From Verrucomicrobiota bacterium (GTDB lineage Bacteria > Verrucomicrobiota > Verrucomicrobiia > Opitutales > Opitutaceae), in NCBI GenBank assembly GCA_016235555.1, contig JACRKC010000056.1, forward strand, positions 1-64,000: a DNA stretch of 64,000 nt. Reading direction: 5' to 3'. Shown piece after piece: positions 1-8,229 of the stretch. A program made the translations under genes and the position numbers. The notes beneath the pieces are model-generated. The model made no database searches, had not been told where the DNA came from, and saw only the letters and a list, made by a program, of their open reading frames with translations. Numbering within the stretch: position 1 is the first letter of the stretch; each line of letters begins with the position of its first letter.

Positions 1-20
1 GCCCGCGTCCCGCGGGCCGT

Positions 21-88
21 CCTCGGCGTCTCGCCGAGGATTTCGGAGGTGTCGGCGAGACGCCGGCACCAGCACCCGAGACGGGTGC
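21..88. repeat. Cluster of three GC-rich hairpins
   Basis: Three stem-loops follow one another: 8-bp arms with a 3-nt loop at 21-39, 10-bp arms with one mismatch at 48-70, and 6-bp arms at 72-88. They look like the other intergenic palindromes of this window. No gene is visible in 1-194. A half copy of the GTNAC palindrome (TTTGTCACC) sits at 110-118. The cluster lies downstream of the tolC-like gene and could help end transcription, but there is no T-run. Confidence 0.5.
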
Positions 89-194
89 GCTCCCCGAACC
101 ACCGAACTCTTTGTCACCCTATTTCGCGAGGCTCAGTAATAGATGATATCCGGTTTCATCCCGATGCGCCGGGGGGGGGGGCGGCAGGGCGGGT

Positions 195-1496
195 TCAAGC
201 GCCGCGCGCGCGGTCAAACGCGGCGCGCGCGGCCAGGTAGCTCCACCGCGCCTCGGCGAGCGAGCTCTCCGCGCGGGCGAGCGCGGTCTGGGTGTCGAGG
301 AGGTCGGTGATGAGCGCGGCGCCGCTCTGGTAGCGCTCGCGCACGACGCGCAGGCTTTCCTCGCTGGCGCGCACGCTCGTCTCGTTGGCGGCGATGGCGG
401 ACCACGCGCGTTCCAGTTCGGAGGCCGTCGACCACACCTCGTCGCGGATTTGCAGCCGGCGGTGATCGAACGCGGCCTGTTCGCGGGTGAGCTCGGCCTT
501 GGTGCGCGCGAGACGGCGGGTGCGGCTGCGGCCATCGAAGATCGGGAAATCCACCGAGAGGCCCGCCTGCCACTCGCGCGTGTCGGGCAGCCAGGTGGTG
601 TCGCGCCAGCCGAACATCGCATCGGCGCGCACCTTCGGCGCGCGCGCGGCCTGCGCGGCGGAGACGGCGGCGCGGGCGGCCTCGGTGCGTTTCTCGCCCG
701 AGGCGATTTCCGGGCGCTGCGCGAGCGCGCGGGTGACGGCGGCGTCGAGTTCGGCGCGCGCCGGCGGCGGCGGCGGGGCGGACGCGGCGGGCGCGATGGC
801 GAGCGGCGTGTCGGCGCCGCGGCCCATCGCGGTGTTGAGCCGGCCGGTGGCGATGCGCACGCGGCTCCCGGCGTTGATGAGTTGGAGGCGGGCGCTGGCG
901 ACCTCGGCGTCCAGACGCAGCACGTCGGCCTGCGGCACGGCACCCGCCTCGCGGCGAGCGACGGCCAGACGCTGATGCGCCTCGGTGCGCGCGAGGTTTT
1001 TCTCGGCGACGGCGTTCAATTCGTGCGCCGCCGCCAGCGTGTAGAACGCGGACTGCACGGCGAAGCGCACCTCGGCCTGCGTGGTGGCGGTCTCGGCCTC
1101 CGCGGCGGCGCGGCGGGCGCGCGCGGCGTCGAGTCCGGCGCGCCGCTCACCGGCGTCGAAGAGCGTGATGCGCGAGGCCACGCCGCCGTTCCAGTCGTGG
1201 AGCGGGCCGATGAGATCGGGGATGGTGCGTCCCGGAATCGTGAGCCCCGAGGGGAGGAACGCGCGGCGCTGCCACCGGTGGTAGGACGCGTTGAGATCGA
1301 GCGACGGGTAGTAAGGCGCCTGGGCCTCGCCCACGGACTCGGTCGCGGCCGACACGCCGGCCTGCGCGGCGGCGAGCGCGGGATGACCGCTGGCGGCGAG
1401 CTTGAGGCAGTCCTCGAGCGCGAGCGGCGCGGCGAGCTGCGCCGGCAGCGCAAACGGAAGCGCGGCGGCGAGGGCGAAGGCGAGACGGGTTTTCAT
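195..1496 (-). CDS. TolC-family outer-membrane efflux channel
   Basis: The 433-residue product has the size and repeat structure of TolC/OprM outer-membrane factors, which form the exit duct of tripartite efflux pumps. An N-terminal signal peptide (MKTRLAFALAAALPFALPAQ) precedes 'LEDCLKLAASGHPALAAAQAG', typical of the first OEP repeat. Long Ala/Arg/Glu-rich helices suggest the periplasmic coiled coils, and a second repeat starts near residue 230. The frame stays open upstream of 1496, but that part is translated intergenic repeat, so ATG 1496 in front of the signal peptide was chosen. It is the last gene of the minus-strand efflux operon starting with the TetR gene at 8219. A roughly 360-nt repeat-filled gap separates it from the permeases, so separate or weakened transcription is possible. 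Confidence 0.88.
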   Translation of the reverse strand: MKTRLAFALAAALPFALPAQLAAPLALEDCLKLAASGHPALAAAQAGVSAATESVGEAQAPYYPSLDLNASYHRWQRRAFLPSGLTIPGRTIPDLIGPLHDWNGGVASRITLFDAGERRAGLDAARARRAAAEAETATTQAEVRFAVQSAFYTLAAAHELNAVAEKNLARTEAHQRLAVARREAGAVPQADVLRLDAEVASARLQLINAGSRVRIATGRLNTAMGRGADTPLAIAPAASAPPPPPARAELDAAVTRALAQRPEIASGEKRTEAARAAVSAAQAARAPKVRADAMFGWRDTTWLPDTREWQAGLSVDFPIFDGRSRTRRLARTKAELTREQAAFDHRRLQIRDEVWSTASELERAWSAIAANETSVRASEESLRVVRERYQSGAALITDLLDTQTALARAESSLAEARWSYLAARAAFDRARGA

Positions 1497-1514
1497 GGCG
1501 GGGAAAAGCGGTTG

Positions 1515-1819
1515 GTCATTCTGAGCGCGGCGAAGAACCCAGGTGGATTTCACCACGAAAAACACGAAACACACGAAAGGAGGAAAGTGGGACAAGCACG
1601 CGGCTGGCAAAACTCAGCGCTGAACGGTGCGCGCATTTGATCGACCGGCTTGCCGCCGAAGGCCTTCCCTTTCGTGTATTTGAGGTGTTTCGTGGTGGCC
1701 TCCTTTTGCATCGCTTCGGCTGAGCGCGGCGAAGCACCCGGTTGGATTTTGGCAGCGGGCAGCGGATGCGCAGCTCCTGCAGGGTTCTTCCCCTTCACTT
1801 CGTTCAGGGTCAGAATGAC
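1515..1819. repeat. Nested long hairpin, CACGAAACACACGAAA family
   Basis: The gap between the tolC-like gene and the permease holds two nested inverted repeats. The outer arms carry GTCATTCTGAG (from 1515) and its complement ending near 1819. The inner arms carry CACGAAACACACGAAAGG (1572 region) and a matching TTTCGTG.../GTGTTTCGTGG arm near 1670-1696. A relative of the inner repeat lies at 12032-12116. No gene was recognised here; open frames across it are translated repeat. Confidence 0.75.
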
Positions 1820-1857
1820 AGGATTGGGAGTGGTGGGGTGGGGTGACACGGCTGAGT

Positions 1858-2988
1858 TCACGCGAGGGTCTTGTGGAACCGGGTGACGGCGAAGGTCATC
1901 ACGGCCGCACCGAGCACGAGCAACGCGGCGAATTGCGACCAGAGCACGTCGAAGCCGACGCCCTTCAGGAACACGCCGCGGATGATCACCAGCATGTAGC
2001 GCAACGGATCGAGCAGGCTGAGCCACTGGAAGAACGCCGGCATGTTGGCGATCGGGAAGATGAAGCCCGAAAACAGCATCGCGGGGAAAAAGAAGAAGAA
2101 CGTCGTCATCATCGCCTGCTGCTGCGTGCCGCTGACGGTCGAGATGAACAGCCCCACGCCGAGCGTGCTGACCAGGAACAGCGCGACGCCGAGCAACAGC
2201 AGCGCGAAGCTTCCGCGGAACGGGATGTCGAACCACAGCAGGGCGACAGCCGACACCATCGCGGTGTTGATGAAGCCGATGACCGCGAACGGCGCGCACT
2301 TGCCGAGGATGAACTCGGCCGGGCGGATCGGCGTGACCATGATCTGTTCGATCGTGCCGACTTCCTTTTCGCGCACGATCGCCATGCTTGTGAGCATGAG
2401 GCCGATCAGCATGACGAGCATCGCGATGATGCCCGGGACGTAGAAATTGCGGCTCTCGAGGTCGGCGTTGAACCAGGCGCGCGGCTGGAGGTCGACCTGG
2501 CCGACGGGCACGACCTGTCCGGCGCGCCGCACGGCCTGCTCGAGGAGGAAAGCGCCGTTGGCCGCCGCGGCGATCTGCGCCGCGTAGTTCACGACGAAGC
2601 GCGCGGTGTTCGAGTCGGAGCCGTCCACGATCAACTGCACGGGCGTCGGACGGCCGCCGCGGAGGTTTTGCTCGAAGCCGGCGTTGATCTGCAGAATGGC
2701 GGCGGCCCTGGCCGCATCGATCAGGGCACGGGCTTCGTCCTCGCTTGGGGTGAATGCAATCGCGTCGAAGTAGGACGAGCCCGTGAACCGCGCCACGAGC
2801 GCGCGGCTGGCGGGGGTGCCGTCGCGGTCGATCACCGCCAGCTGGACGTGCCGCACATCGAGGGAGACGGCGTAGCCGAAGATCATGGTCTGGATCATCG
2901 GCAGCCCGATGATGACGATCCTCATGCGCGGATCGCGGAGGACGGAGCGGAACTCTTTGCGCAGGATGGTGAGGATGCGTTCCCACAT
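1858..2988 (-). CDS. ABC-2 type transporter permease (YbhR-like)
   Basis: This 376-residue protein has the layout of YbhR/YhhJ-type ABC-2 permeases: a cytoplasmic N-terminus, one membrane helix near residues 22-42, an extracytoplasmic domain to about residue 180, then five helices. After the second helix comes the family signature 'REKEVGTIEQIMVTP' followed by 'RPAEFILGK'. It should pair with the neighbouring permease and the two ATPases to drive drug or envelope-compound export. The start is the first ATG of the frame and begins with the usual 'ILRKEFRSVLRDPRM' coupling helix. It lies 127 nt downstream of the other permease, with a repeat between them. Confidence 0.9.
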   Translation of the reverse strand: MWERILTILRKEFRSVLRDPRMRIVIIGLPMIQTMIFGYAVSLDVRHVQLAVIDRDGTPASRALVARFTGSSYFDAIAFTPSEDEARALIDAARAAAILQINAGFEQNLRGGRPTPVQLIVDGSDSNTARFVVNYAAQIAAAANGAFLLEQAVRRAGQVVPVGQVDLQPRAWFNADLESRNFYVPGIIAMLVMLIGLMLTSMAIVREKEVGTIEQIMVTPIRPAEFILGKCAPFAVIGFINTAMVSAVALLWFDIPFRGSFALLLLGVALFLVSTLGVGLFISTVSGTQQQAMMTTFFFFFPAMLFSGFIFPIANMPAFFQWLSLLDPLRYMLVIIRGVFLKGVGFDVLWSQFAALLVLGAAVMTFAVTRFHKTLA

Positions 2989-3001
2989 GGTCAGAGTGTG
3001 G

Positions 3002-3080
3002 TTGTGGGGCGGGGGTGCCGGACCCCGCCGGTTTGCGCTGGCGTCGAATTCCAGGCGGGGTTCGGCGACCCCGCCCTACA
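3002..3080. repeat. Palindromic repeat between the permease genes
   Basis: An imperfect inverted repeat has arms GGGGCGGGGGTGCCGGACCC (left) and a right arm of the type CGGGGTTCGGCGACCCCGCC, joined by about 30 nt. A close relative occurs at 26163-26246, inside the coding sequence of the TIR-TPR protein. It is intergenic here. Confidence 0.75.
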
Positions 3081-3115
3081 ACGAACCGGCGGGCGGTGAA
3101 TGTGGTGCGGCATGT

Positions 3116-4249
3116 TTACGCGAGCCGTTTTGGCGTGCGCCGGATGGCGAGCGCGAGCAGGACCACGGCGAAGCCGAGCAGGAAAACGGCCTCCACCCAC
3201 AGCACACTCACGCCCACGCCGCGCAGGAAGATGCCCTTCACCACCGCCACGAAGTAACGCGCCGGCACGATGCGGGTGACGAGCTGCACCGGCAGCGGCA
3301 TGTTGGTGATCGCAAAGGCGAAGCCGGACAGCAGGAACGCGGGCAGGAACGTCGAGATCATCGCCAGCTGGCTGGCGAGCAGTTGCTGGCGCGCGAGCGC
3401 ACTGATGAAGATGCCCTGCGCCAGCGTGGCGACGATGAACAGGCTCCCGAGGCCGAAGAGCAGCGCCACGCTGCCGCGGAGCGGCACCTCGAACACGAAG
3501 ACGGCCATCACCACCGCGATGACCATGTTGACGAGCCCGGTGGCGACGTAGGGGAGCAGCTTGCCGAGGACGAGTTCGGCCGGGCGCACGGGGGTCGAAG
3601 CGAGCTGTTCCATGGTGCCGCGCTCCCACTCGCGCGCGAGCGTGAGCGAGGTGAGCAGCGCGGCGATCAGGCCCATGATCACCGCCATGATGCCGGGCAC
3701 GATGTAGTTGCGGCTGGCGAGGTCGGGGTTGAACCAGACGCGGGTGCGCAGGTCGAGCGCGGGAGCCGGCGTGCCGCCGGTGAGGCGCTGGATCTGTTCG
3801 AGGGCGAGCTGGGCGTTGAAGCCGGAGGCAATGCCCTGGGTGTAGCCGAGGACGATGGAGGCGGTGTTGGAATCCGTGCCGTCGACGATCGCCTGCACGC
3901 CGGCGTGGCGCCCCGCCGCCAGCCGCGCGGCGAATTCGGGCGGGATGACCAGGCCGAGCATGGCGCTGCGCGTGTCGATCGCGTGCTCGAGTTCGGCGTA
4001 GCGTTCGACGGTGCCGCGGAAGTCGAAATAGCGGGTGGCGGTGAAGCGTGCGACGAATTCGCGGCTCTCCTTCGTATGGCTCTGGTCCCAGACGACGAAG
4101 GGCACGCGGTCGACATCGAGGGTGAGCGCCTCGCCGAACATCAGCAGCATCAACATCGGGATGCCGACCGCGAGGATGAGGCTGCGCGGATCGCGGCGGA
4201 TGTGCAGGGATTCCTTGCGGGCGACGGCCCAGAGGCGGCGGAGGTTCAT
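3116..4249 (-). CDS. ABC-2 type transporter permease (YbhS-like)
   Basis: The 377-residue protein is a paralogue of the next gene downstream and corresponds to YbhS by operon order. It begins 'MNLRRLWAVARKESLHIRRD', the typical coupling segment. A first helix lies near residues 23-42, followed by an extracytoplasmic domain and a five-helix core. The hallmark 'REWERGTMEQLASTP' and 'RPAELVLGK' appear near residue 215. The two permeases probably form the heterodimeric membrane part of the exporter. Alternative substrates (drugs, membrane lipids) cannot be separated from sequence. A 58-nt palindrome (about 4261-4318) lies between it and the ATPase gene upstream. Confidence 0.9.
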   Translation of the reverse strand: MNLRRLWAVARKESLHIRRDPRSLILAVGIPMLMLLMFGEALTLDVDRVPFVVWDQSHTKESREFVARFTATRYFDFRGTVERYAELEHAIDTRSAMLGLVIPPEFAARLAAGRHAGVQAIVDGTDSNTASIVLGYTQGIASGFNAQLALEQIQRLTGGTPAPALDLRTRVWFNPDLASRNYIVPGIMAVIMGLIAALLTSLTLAREWERGTMEQLASTPVRPAELVLGKLLPYVATGLVNMVIAVVMAVFVFEVPLRGSVALLFGLGSLFIVATLAQGIFISALARQQLLASQLAMISTFLPAFLLSGFAFAITNMPLPVQLVTRIVPARYFVAVVKGIFLRGVGVSVLWVEAVFLLGFAVVLLALAIRRTPKRLA

Positions 4250-4331
4250 GGGCGTGCGGAGTAGCGGAACGCGTGAGCGTTTCGTGATTCGGCGAAAGCC
4301 TCACGGCTTCCGCTACAGGAAGGGCGCGGGT

Positions 4332-5315
4332 TCATCGCCGGAACTCCTGTTGCGTGCCGGCGGCGCGGTCGCGGGCCTCGATGAGCGAGACGAACACGTC
4401 CTCAAGCGTCGGCGTGATGCGCTCCAGGCGGTCGAGGGGGAAGCCGCCGCTCGCGAGCGCGAGGCGGATCGCCGGCAGGGCCGCGACGGGATCGGCGGCG
4501 ACGGCGTGCAGGCCTTTGCCGAAGAGCGCGACCTCCTTCAACTCGGGCAGGCGTTCGAGCACGCCCATCGCCTCGTTCGGCCGCGCGCAGTCGATCTCCA
4601 GCACGGCTTCGGGCATGTGTTTGGTTTTCAGATCGCGCGGCGTGCCGAGCGCGATGAGCTCGCCGCGGTAGATGATGCCGAGGCGGTCGCAATACTCCGA
4701 CTCCTCCATGTAGTGCGTCGTGACGAAGACGGTCACGCCCTGCTCGGAGAGGGTGTAGATGAGATCCCAGAATTGCCGGCGGCTGTTCGGGTCGACGCCC
4801 GACGTGGGCTCGTCGAGAAACAGGATCGGTGGCTCGTGCAGCACGGCGCAGCCGAGCGCGAGGCGTTGTTTCCAACCGCCGGAGAGTTCGCCCGTGCGCG
4901 ACGTGCGGTGGTCGCGCAGGCCGGCCATTTCGAGCACCCAGGCCTTGCGCGCGGCCTGTTTGGATTTCGGCAGGCGGTAGATGCCGCTGTAGAATTCGAT
5001 GTTCTCCTCGACGGTGAGCTCGTCGTAGAGGGAGAACTTCTGGCTCATGTAGCCGATGCGCGTCTTGATGCGCTCGGTCTCGCGCACGATGTCGAAGCCC
5101 GCCACGCGTCCCGTGCCGCCGCTCGGCGCGAGCAGGCCGCAGAGCATGCGGATCGTCGTGGATTTGCCCGCGCCGTTCGGCCCGAGAAACCCGAAGATCT
5201 CGCCGCGGCGCACGCTGAACGAGACGCCGGCGACCGCGCGAAACGCGCCGAACCGTTTCTCGAGGTGCTGCACCTCGACGACGGTTTCCGCGGACTGGAT
5301 GGGCTCGGGGCGCAT
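4332..5315 (-). CDS. ABC transporter ATPase, equivalent of the YbhF C-terminal half
   Basis: This 327-residue nucleotide-binding protein carries Walker A 'GPNGAGKST' (about residue 45), the signature variant 'LSGGWKQRL', Walker B 'ILFLDEPTSGVDP' and an intact H-loop 'TTHYMEESEYCDR'. The C-terminal extension of about 90 residues is typical of DrrA/YbhF-type ATPases. The motif details fit the C-terminal half of E. coli YbhF, while the gene at 5434-6390 fits the N-terminal half. It probably energises the two permeases downstream as part of an asymmetric ATPase pair. Start ATG 5315 lies 7 nt after the stop of the small membrane peptide gene. Confidence 0.93.
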   Translation of the reverse strand: MRPEPIQSAETVVEVQHLEKRFGAFRAVAGVSFSVRRGEIFGFLGPNGAGKSTTIRMLCGLLAPSGGTGRVAGFDIVRETERIKTRIGYMSQKFSLYDELTVEENIEFYSGIYRLPKSKQAARKAWVLEMAGLRDHRTSRTGELSGGWKQRLALGCAVLHEPPILFLDEPTSGVDPNSRRQFWDLIYTLSEQGVTVFVTTHYMEESEYCDRLGIIYRGELIALGTPRDLKTKHMPEAVLEIDCARPNEAMGVLERLPELKEVALFGKGLHAVAADPVAALPAIRLALASGGFPLDRLERITPTLEDVFVSLIEARDRAAGTQQEFRR

Positions 5316-5321
5316 GGGCGG

Positions 5322-5420
5322 TTACGAATCCTGTCCGCGGCCGGACTCGCCGCCGCTGCCGCCGGAGTCGGTCGCGATCAGCACGACCAGCAGAAGGAGC
5401 ACGATGAGGACGGGAATCAT
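5322..5420 (-). CDS. Putative 32-residue membrane peptide
   Basis: A short frame between the two ATPase genes starts at ATG 5420 and stops with TAA at 5322-5324. It encodes a hydrophobic stretch (MIPVLIVLLLLVVLIA) and then a Gly/Ser/Asp-rich polar tail (TDSGGSGGESGRGQDS). That is one membrane helix with a short tail, the usual form of small transporter-associated peptides. The gene fits the 118-nt gap between the ATPases on the same strand, ending 6 nt before the next start. No good ribosome-binding site is seen and the palindrome at 5430-5452 lies just upstream, so translation is unproven. It could be a chance frame, but the clean helix-plus-tail layout argues for a real peptide. Confidence 0.5.
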   Translation of the reverse strand: MIPVLIVLLLLVVLIATDSGGSGGESGRGQDS

Positions 5421-5429
5421 GGAATGAAA

Positions 5430-5452
5430 AGTGTCACCCTTTGGGTGACACT
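5430..5452. repeat. 23-bp GTNAC palindrome overlapping a gene 3' end
   Basis: Arms AGTGTCACCCT and TGGGTGACACT flank a central T, with one mismatch. The site overlaps the stop codon and last codons (VSPKG) of the ATPase gene at 5434-6390. It belongs to a family of same-length palindromes with half-site GTNAC; see 7514, 8461, 11081 and 48721. Confidence 0.7.
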
Positions 5453-6390
5453 GGCGTGGAGGCGGCGGGCGCCTGCCCGGTGGCGAGGACGGCGACGAAC
5501 ACGTCCTCGAGCGAGGGCGCGATGGGGCGGATCGAGTGGAGTTCGAAACCGGCGGTGGCGATCAGTTCGCGCGCGCGCGCCTCGACCTGGGTCGGCTCGC
5601 GCGTGGCCACATGCACACGATCGCCGAAGAGGCCGATGGCGGCGCCGGCGAGTTGTTCACGGAGGAGCGCGGCGGTGCGGCGCGGGGAGTCGGTGCGGAC
5701 TTCGAGCAGCGTGCCGGGCATCAGGGCCTTGACCTCGTCGGGCGTGCCGAGACCGAGGAGGCGGCCTTGGTGAAGGAGGGCGAGGCGATTGCAGCGCTCG
5801 GCTTCGTCGAGGTAGGCCGTCGACACGAAGATCGTCACGCCGTCGCGCACGAGCTGGTAGAGGATGCGCCAGAAATCGCGGCGGGAGACGGGATCGACGC
5901 CGTTGGTGGGCTCGTCGAGGAACAGCACGCGGGGCGTGTGGATGAGCGCGCAGGCGAGACCGAGTTTTTGTTTCATGCCACCCGAGAGGTGGCCGGCGAG
6001 GCGCTGCTTGAACGGCGTGAGGTGGCTGAAGCCGAGGAGGCGCTCGGTGCGTTCCGCCCGGCCGCGCGCGGGCACGCCGTAGATGTCGGCGTAGAATTCG
6101 AGATTTTCGAGGACGGTGAGATCGGGGTAGAGGCCGAAGCGCTGGCTCATGTAGCCGATGTGGTCCTTGAGGCGTTCGGAGTCGCGCGCGACGTCGAAGC
6201 CCGCGACGGTCGCGGTGCCGGCGGTCGGTGACAGGATGCCGGTGAGCAGCCGCATGGTGGTCGTCTTGCCCGCGCCGTCGGGCCCCACGAGCCCGAAGAT
6301 CTCGCCCTCCGCCACGTCGAGGTCGAGCGCGTCGAGCGCGACCGTGGCGCCGAACGTGCGGCGGAGGGCGGTGGTGCGGAGGGCGGACAT
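5434..6390 (-). CDS. ABC transporter ATPase, equivalent of the YbhF N-terminal half
   Basis: The 318-residue protein has Walker A 'GPDGAGKTT' (around residue 35), 'LSGGMKQKL' and Walker B 'VLFLDEPTNGVDP'. Its H-loop position reads 'VSTAYLDEAERC', so the switch histidine is Ala. The same combination (GPDGAGKTT plus a His-less STxYLDEAE) is what I recall for the N-terminal ATPase half of E. coli YbhF. This gene is therefore probably the degenerate-site partner of the ATPase at 4332-5315. It follows the HlyD gene, from which it is separated by 76 nt of repeat sequence. Confidence 0.93.
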   Translation of the reverse strand: MSALRTTALRRTFGATVALDALDLDVAEGEIFGLVGPDGAGKTTTMRLLTGILSPTAGTATVAGFDVARDSERLKDHIGYMSQRFGLYPDLTVLENLEFYADIYGVPARGRAERTERLLGFSHLTPFKQRLAGHLSGGMKQKLGLACALIHTPRVLFLDEPTNGVDPVSRRDFWRILYQLVRDGVTIFVSTAYLDEAERCNRLALLHQGRLLGLGTPDEVKALMPGTLLEVRTDSPRRTAALLREQLAGAAIGLFGDRVHVATREPTQVEARARELIATAGFELHSIRPIAPSLEDVFVAVLATGQAPAASTPVSPKG

Positions 6391-6396
6391 GGGGAG

Positions 6397-6493
6397 AAAA
6401 GGCTGAAGCGCTGAAAGACTGAAGGACTGAATTCGCGGTGCGGCTGATTATTGGAGATTCAGCCCTTCAGCTTTTCAGGCCTTCGGTCTTTTC
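6397..6493. repeat. Imperfect inverted repeat of CTGAAGG/CTGAAAG units
   Basis: The left arm (about 6397-6432) is built of repeated CTGAA words and the right arm (about 6456-6493) is its imperfect complement. The right arm runs into the 3' end of the HlyD gene and encodes its last residues (EKTEGLKS). Confidence 0.65.
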
Positions 6494-7525
6494 AATAATC
6501 ACATCCGCGGGCATGCCGGACTTGAGTTCGTCGTGCGGGTTGGCGACGTCGACCTTGACGCGGAAGACGAGCTTCACGCGTTCTTTCGGGGTCTGCACGG
6601 TCTTCGGCGTAAACTCGGCTTCCGAGGCGATGAAGCCGACCGTGCCCTCGTAGTTCTTGCCGGGAAACGTGTCGGTGCGGACGGCGACTTTCTGGCCGTG
6701 TGTGATGCGGCCGAGATCCGTCTGGTTCACGTAGGCGCGGACCCACACGTGGGCGGTGTCGGCGACGGTGACGATCGGCGTGCCGGCGGCGACGAACTCG
6801 CCGGGCTCGATGTGGTGCGAGAGCACGATGCCGGCGAGCGGAGAGGCGAGCCGGGTGTTGGCGACGCGGACTTCAGCGAGTTCGACGGCGGCCCGCGCCT
6901 GCGCGAGGCGCGCGCGGGCCTGCTGGATGGTTTCGGCGCGCGGGCCCTCGCGCACGAGCTTGAGCCGTTCGGTGGCCTCGGTGACGCGCGCCTCGGCGAC
7001 CTTCACCTGCGCCTGCGCGGCTTCGAACTCGCGGGTCGCGATCGCGTCGCGCTTCAGCAACTCCTGCTGGCGGGCGAAATCGAGCCGCGCGCGTTCGCGC
7101 TCGGCCTCGACGCTGCGCAGCCCGGCCTCGACCGCGGCAATCTCCTGCGGGCGGGAGCCGGCCTCGAGCTCGGCGAGCACGGCTTCGGCGGCGGCGAGTT
7201 CGGCGCGGCGGAGCGCGAGTTCCTGTTTCTGCTCCGCATCGTCGAGCTGGGCGATCGGCTGGCCGGCGGTGACGCGCTGGCCTTCGGCGACGAAGCGTTG
7301 GGCGACGCGGCCGGGGATTTTGAAGCCGAGCTGGGCGTCGGTGACCTCGATATTGCCCGAAAGAACGAGTTCGCCGGGGCGCGTGGCGGTGGCGCGTTTG
7401 CAGGCCGGCGATAGCGCGACGGCCGCGAAGAGGGTGAGCACCGCGAAGTGCGCCGAAGTCGCCGCCTGCAGCACGGGTCGCCGCGAGCGGATTGACCGCA
7501 CGGCCCTTCTCGCAAAGTAACCCAT
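6467..7525 (-). CDS. HlyD-family membrane fusion protein (YbhG-like)
   Basis: The 352-residue protein is a periplasmic adaptor linking the inner-membrane ABC exporter to the TolC-type channel. After a basic N-terminus and a hydrophobic segment (HFAVLTLFAAVALSPACKR, possibly a lipoprotein signal with an imperfect lipobox) comes the lipoyl half-motif 'VLSGNIEVTDAQLGFKIPGR'. A coiled-coil hairpin rich in Ala/Glu/Arg (about residues 90-200) and the second lipoyl/beta-barrel part 'LASPLAGIVL' follow. ATG 7525 was chosen because the frame upstream runs into the TetR gene. ATG 7606 would overlap tetR by 23 nt but adds only Pro-rich residues. The ATG 7525 codon lies inside a 23-bp palindrome. Confidence 0.87.
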   Translation of the reverse strand: MGYFARRAVRSIRSRRPVLQAATSAHFAVLTLFAAVALSPACKRATATRPGELVLSGNIEVTDAQLGFKIPGRVAQRFVAEGQRVTAGQPIAQLDDAEQKQELALRRAELAAAEAVLAELEAGSRPQEIAAVEAGLRSVEAERERARLDFARQQELLKRDAIATREFEAAQAQVKVAEARVTEATERLKLVREGPRAETIQQARARLAQARAAVELAEVRVANTRLASPLAGIVLSHHIEPGEFVAAGTPIVTVADTAHVWVRAYVNQTDLGRITHGQKVAVRTDTFPGKNYEGTVGFIASEAEFTPKTVQTPKERVKLVFRVKVDVANPHDELKSGMPADVIIEKTEGLKS

Positions 7526-7536
7526 TAGGTTACTTT
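7514..7536. repeat. 23-bp GTNAC palindrome across the HlyD start codon
   Basis: Arms AAAGTAACC and GGTTACTTT flank a 5-nt centre (CATTA). On the minus strand the ATG of the HlyD gene is in this centre, so the palindrome covers the start codon and the first four codons. It could sequester the start in mRNA, act as an operator for the adjacent TetR protein, or simply be a repeat copy. Confidence 0.7.
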
Positions 7537-7583
7537 GGTGCTGGGTTGGAGGCGTTGAGCGCGGAGGGGGCGCGGGCGGGGTG

Positions 7584-8219
7584 TCAGGTGGCGACGTGTT
7601 TTTCATAATCTTTGCGGCCGGCGGGCGTGAGCAGTCCGCCGAAGAAGAGGTCGATGGCACGGGTGAACATCTGGTCGGGCGTGAGCTTGAGGCGCTCGAG
7701 TGTGTCGGGGTGCATCAGGCTCTGGATCGCCGGACGCCAGAACTCGATCGCGAGCCCGGGGTCGAGATCGGCGCGCACCATGCCCGCGGCCTGGCCCTGG
7801 CGGATCATCTGGCCGAAGATGTGCGGGATGTTGTTGTGCCGCAGTTCCTCGATTTTCCGGTAGATCTGCGGGGCCGAGCGTTGGAGATCGCGAAGCACGT
7901 GCGGGCCCATCCGGGTGAAGCGCTGGACCATGGTCTCACTGAAGCGGTGGAGCTTGGCGGTGAAGCTGAGCGATTGGTCCGCGAAGATCGTGTCGGCCGA
8001 GCTGCGCACGCCGGCGACAAACTGGCCGAGGACCGCCTCGATGAGCGCGTCCTTGCTGGGGAAGTGCACGTAGAGCGTCTTCTTGCTCATGCCGAGTTCG
8101 GCCGCGAGCTCGTCCATCGTGAGCGCGCTGTAGCCGTAGGTGAAAAGATGGACGCGGGCGGCCTCGAGAATGCGGTCGGCGGGCGCGGGAACAGGGGGCT
8201 GGACGGCAGGGCGGGGCAT
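7584..8219 (-). CDS. TetR-family transcriptional regulator of the efflux operon
   Basis: The 211-residue protein has an N-terminal helix-turn-helix ('YGYSALTMDELAAELGMSK' then 'KTLYVHFPSKDALIEAV', about residues 27-62), the classical TetR DNA-binding domain, and a helical C-terminal ligand domain. It is the first gene of the efflux operon, as CecR is for ybhGFSR in E. coli, and probably represses its own operon until a toxic ligand binds. ATG 8219 was chosen over the longer frame because the upstream 40 codons cover the promoter and the palindrome at 8230-8257. Confidence 0.92.
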   Translation of the reverse strand: MPRPAVQPPVPAPADRILEAARVHLFTYGYSALTMDELAAELGMSKKTLYVHFPSKDALIEAVLGQFVAGVRSSADTIFADQSLSFTAKLHRFSETMVQRFTRMGPHVLRDLQRSAPQIYRKIEELRHNNIPHIFGQMIRQGQAAGMVRADLDPGLAIEFWRPAIQSLMHPDTLERLKLTPDQMFTRAIDLFFGGLLTPAGRKDYEKHVAT

Positions 8220-8229
8220 GGAAGTCGTA

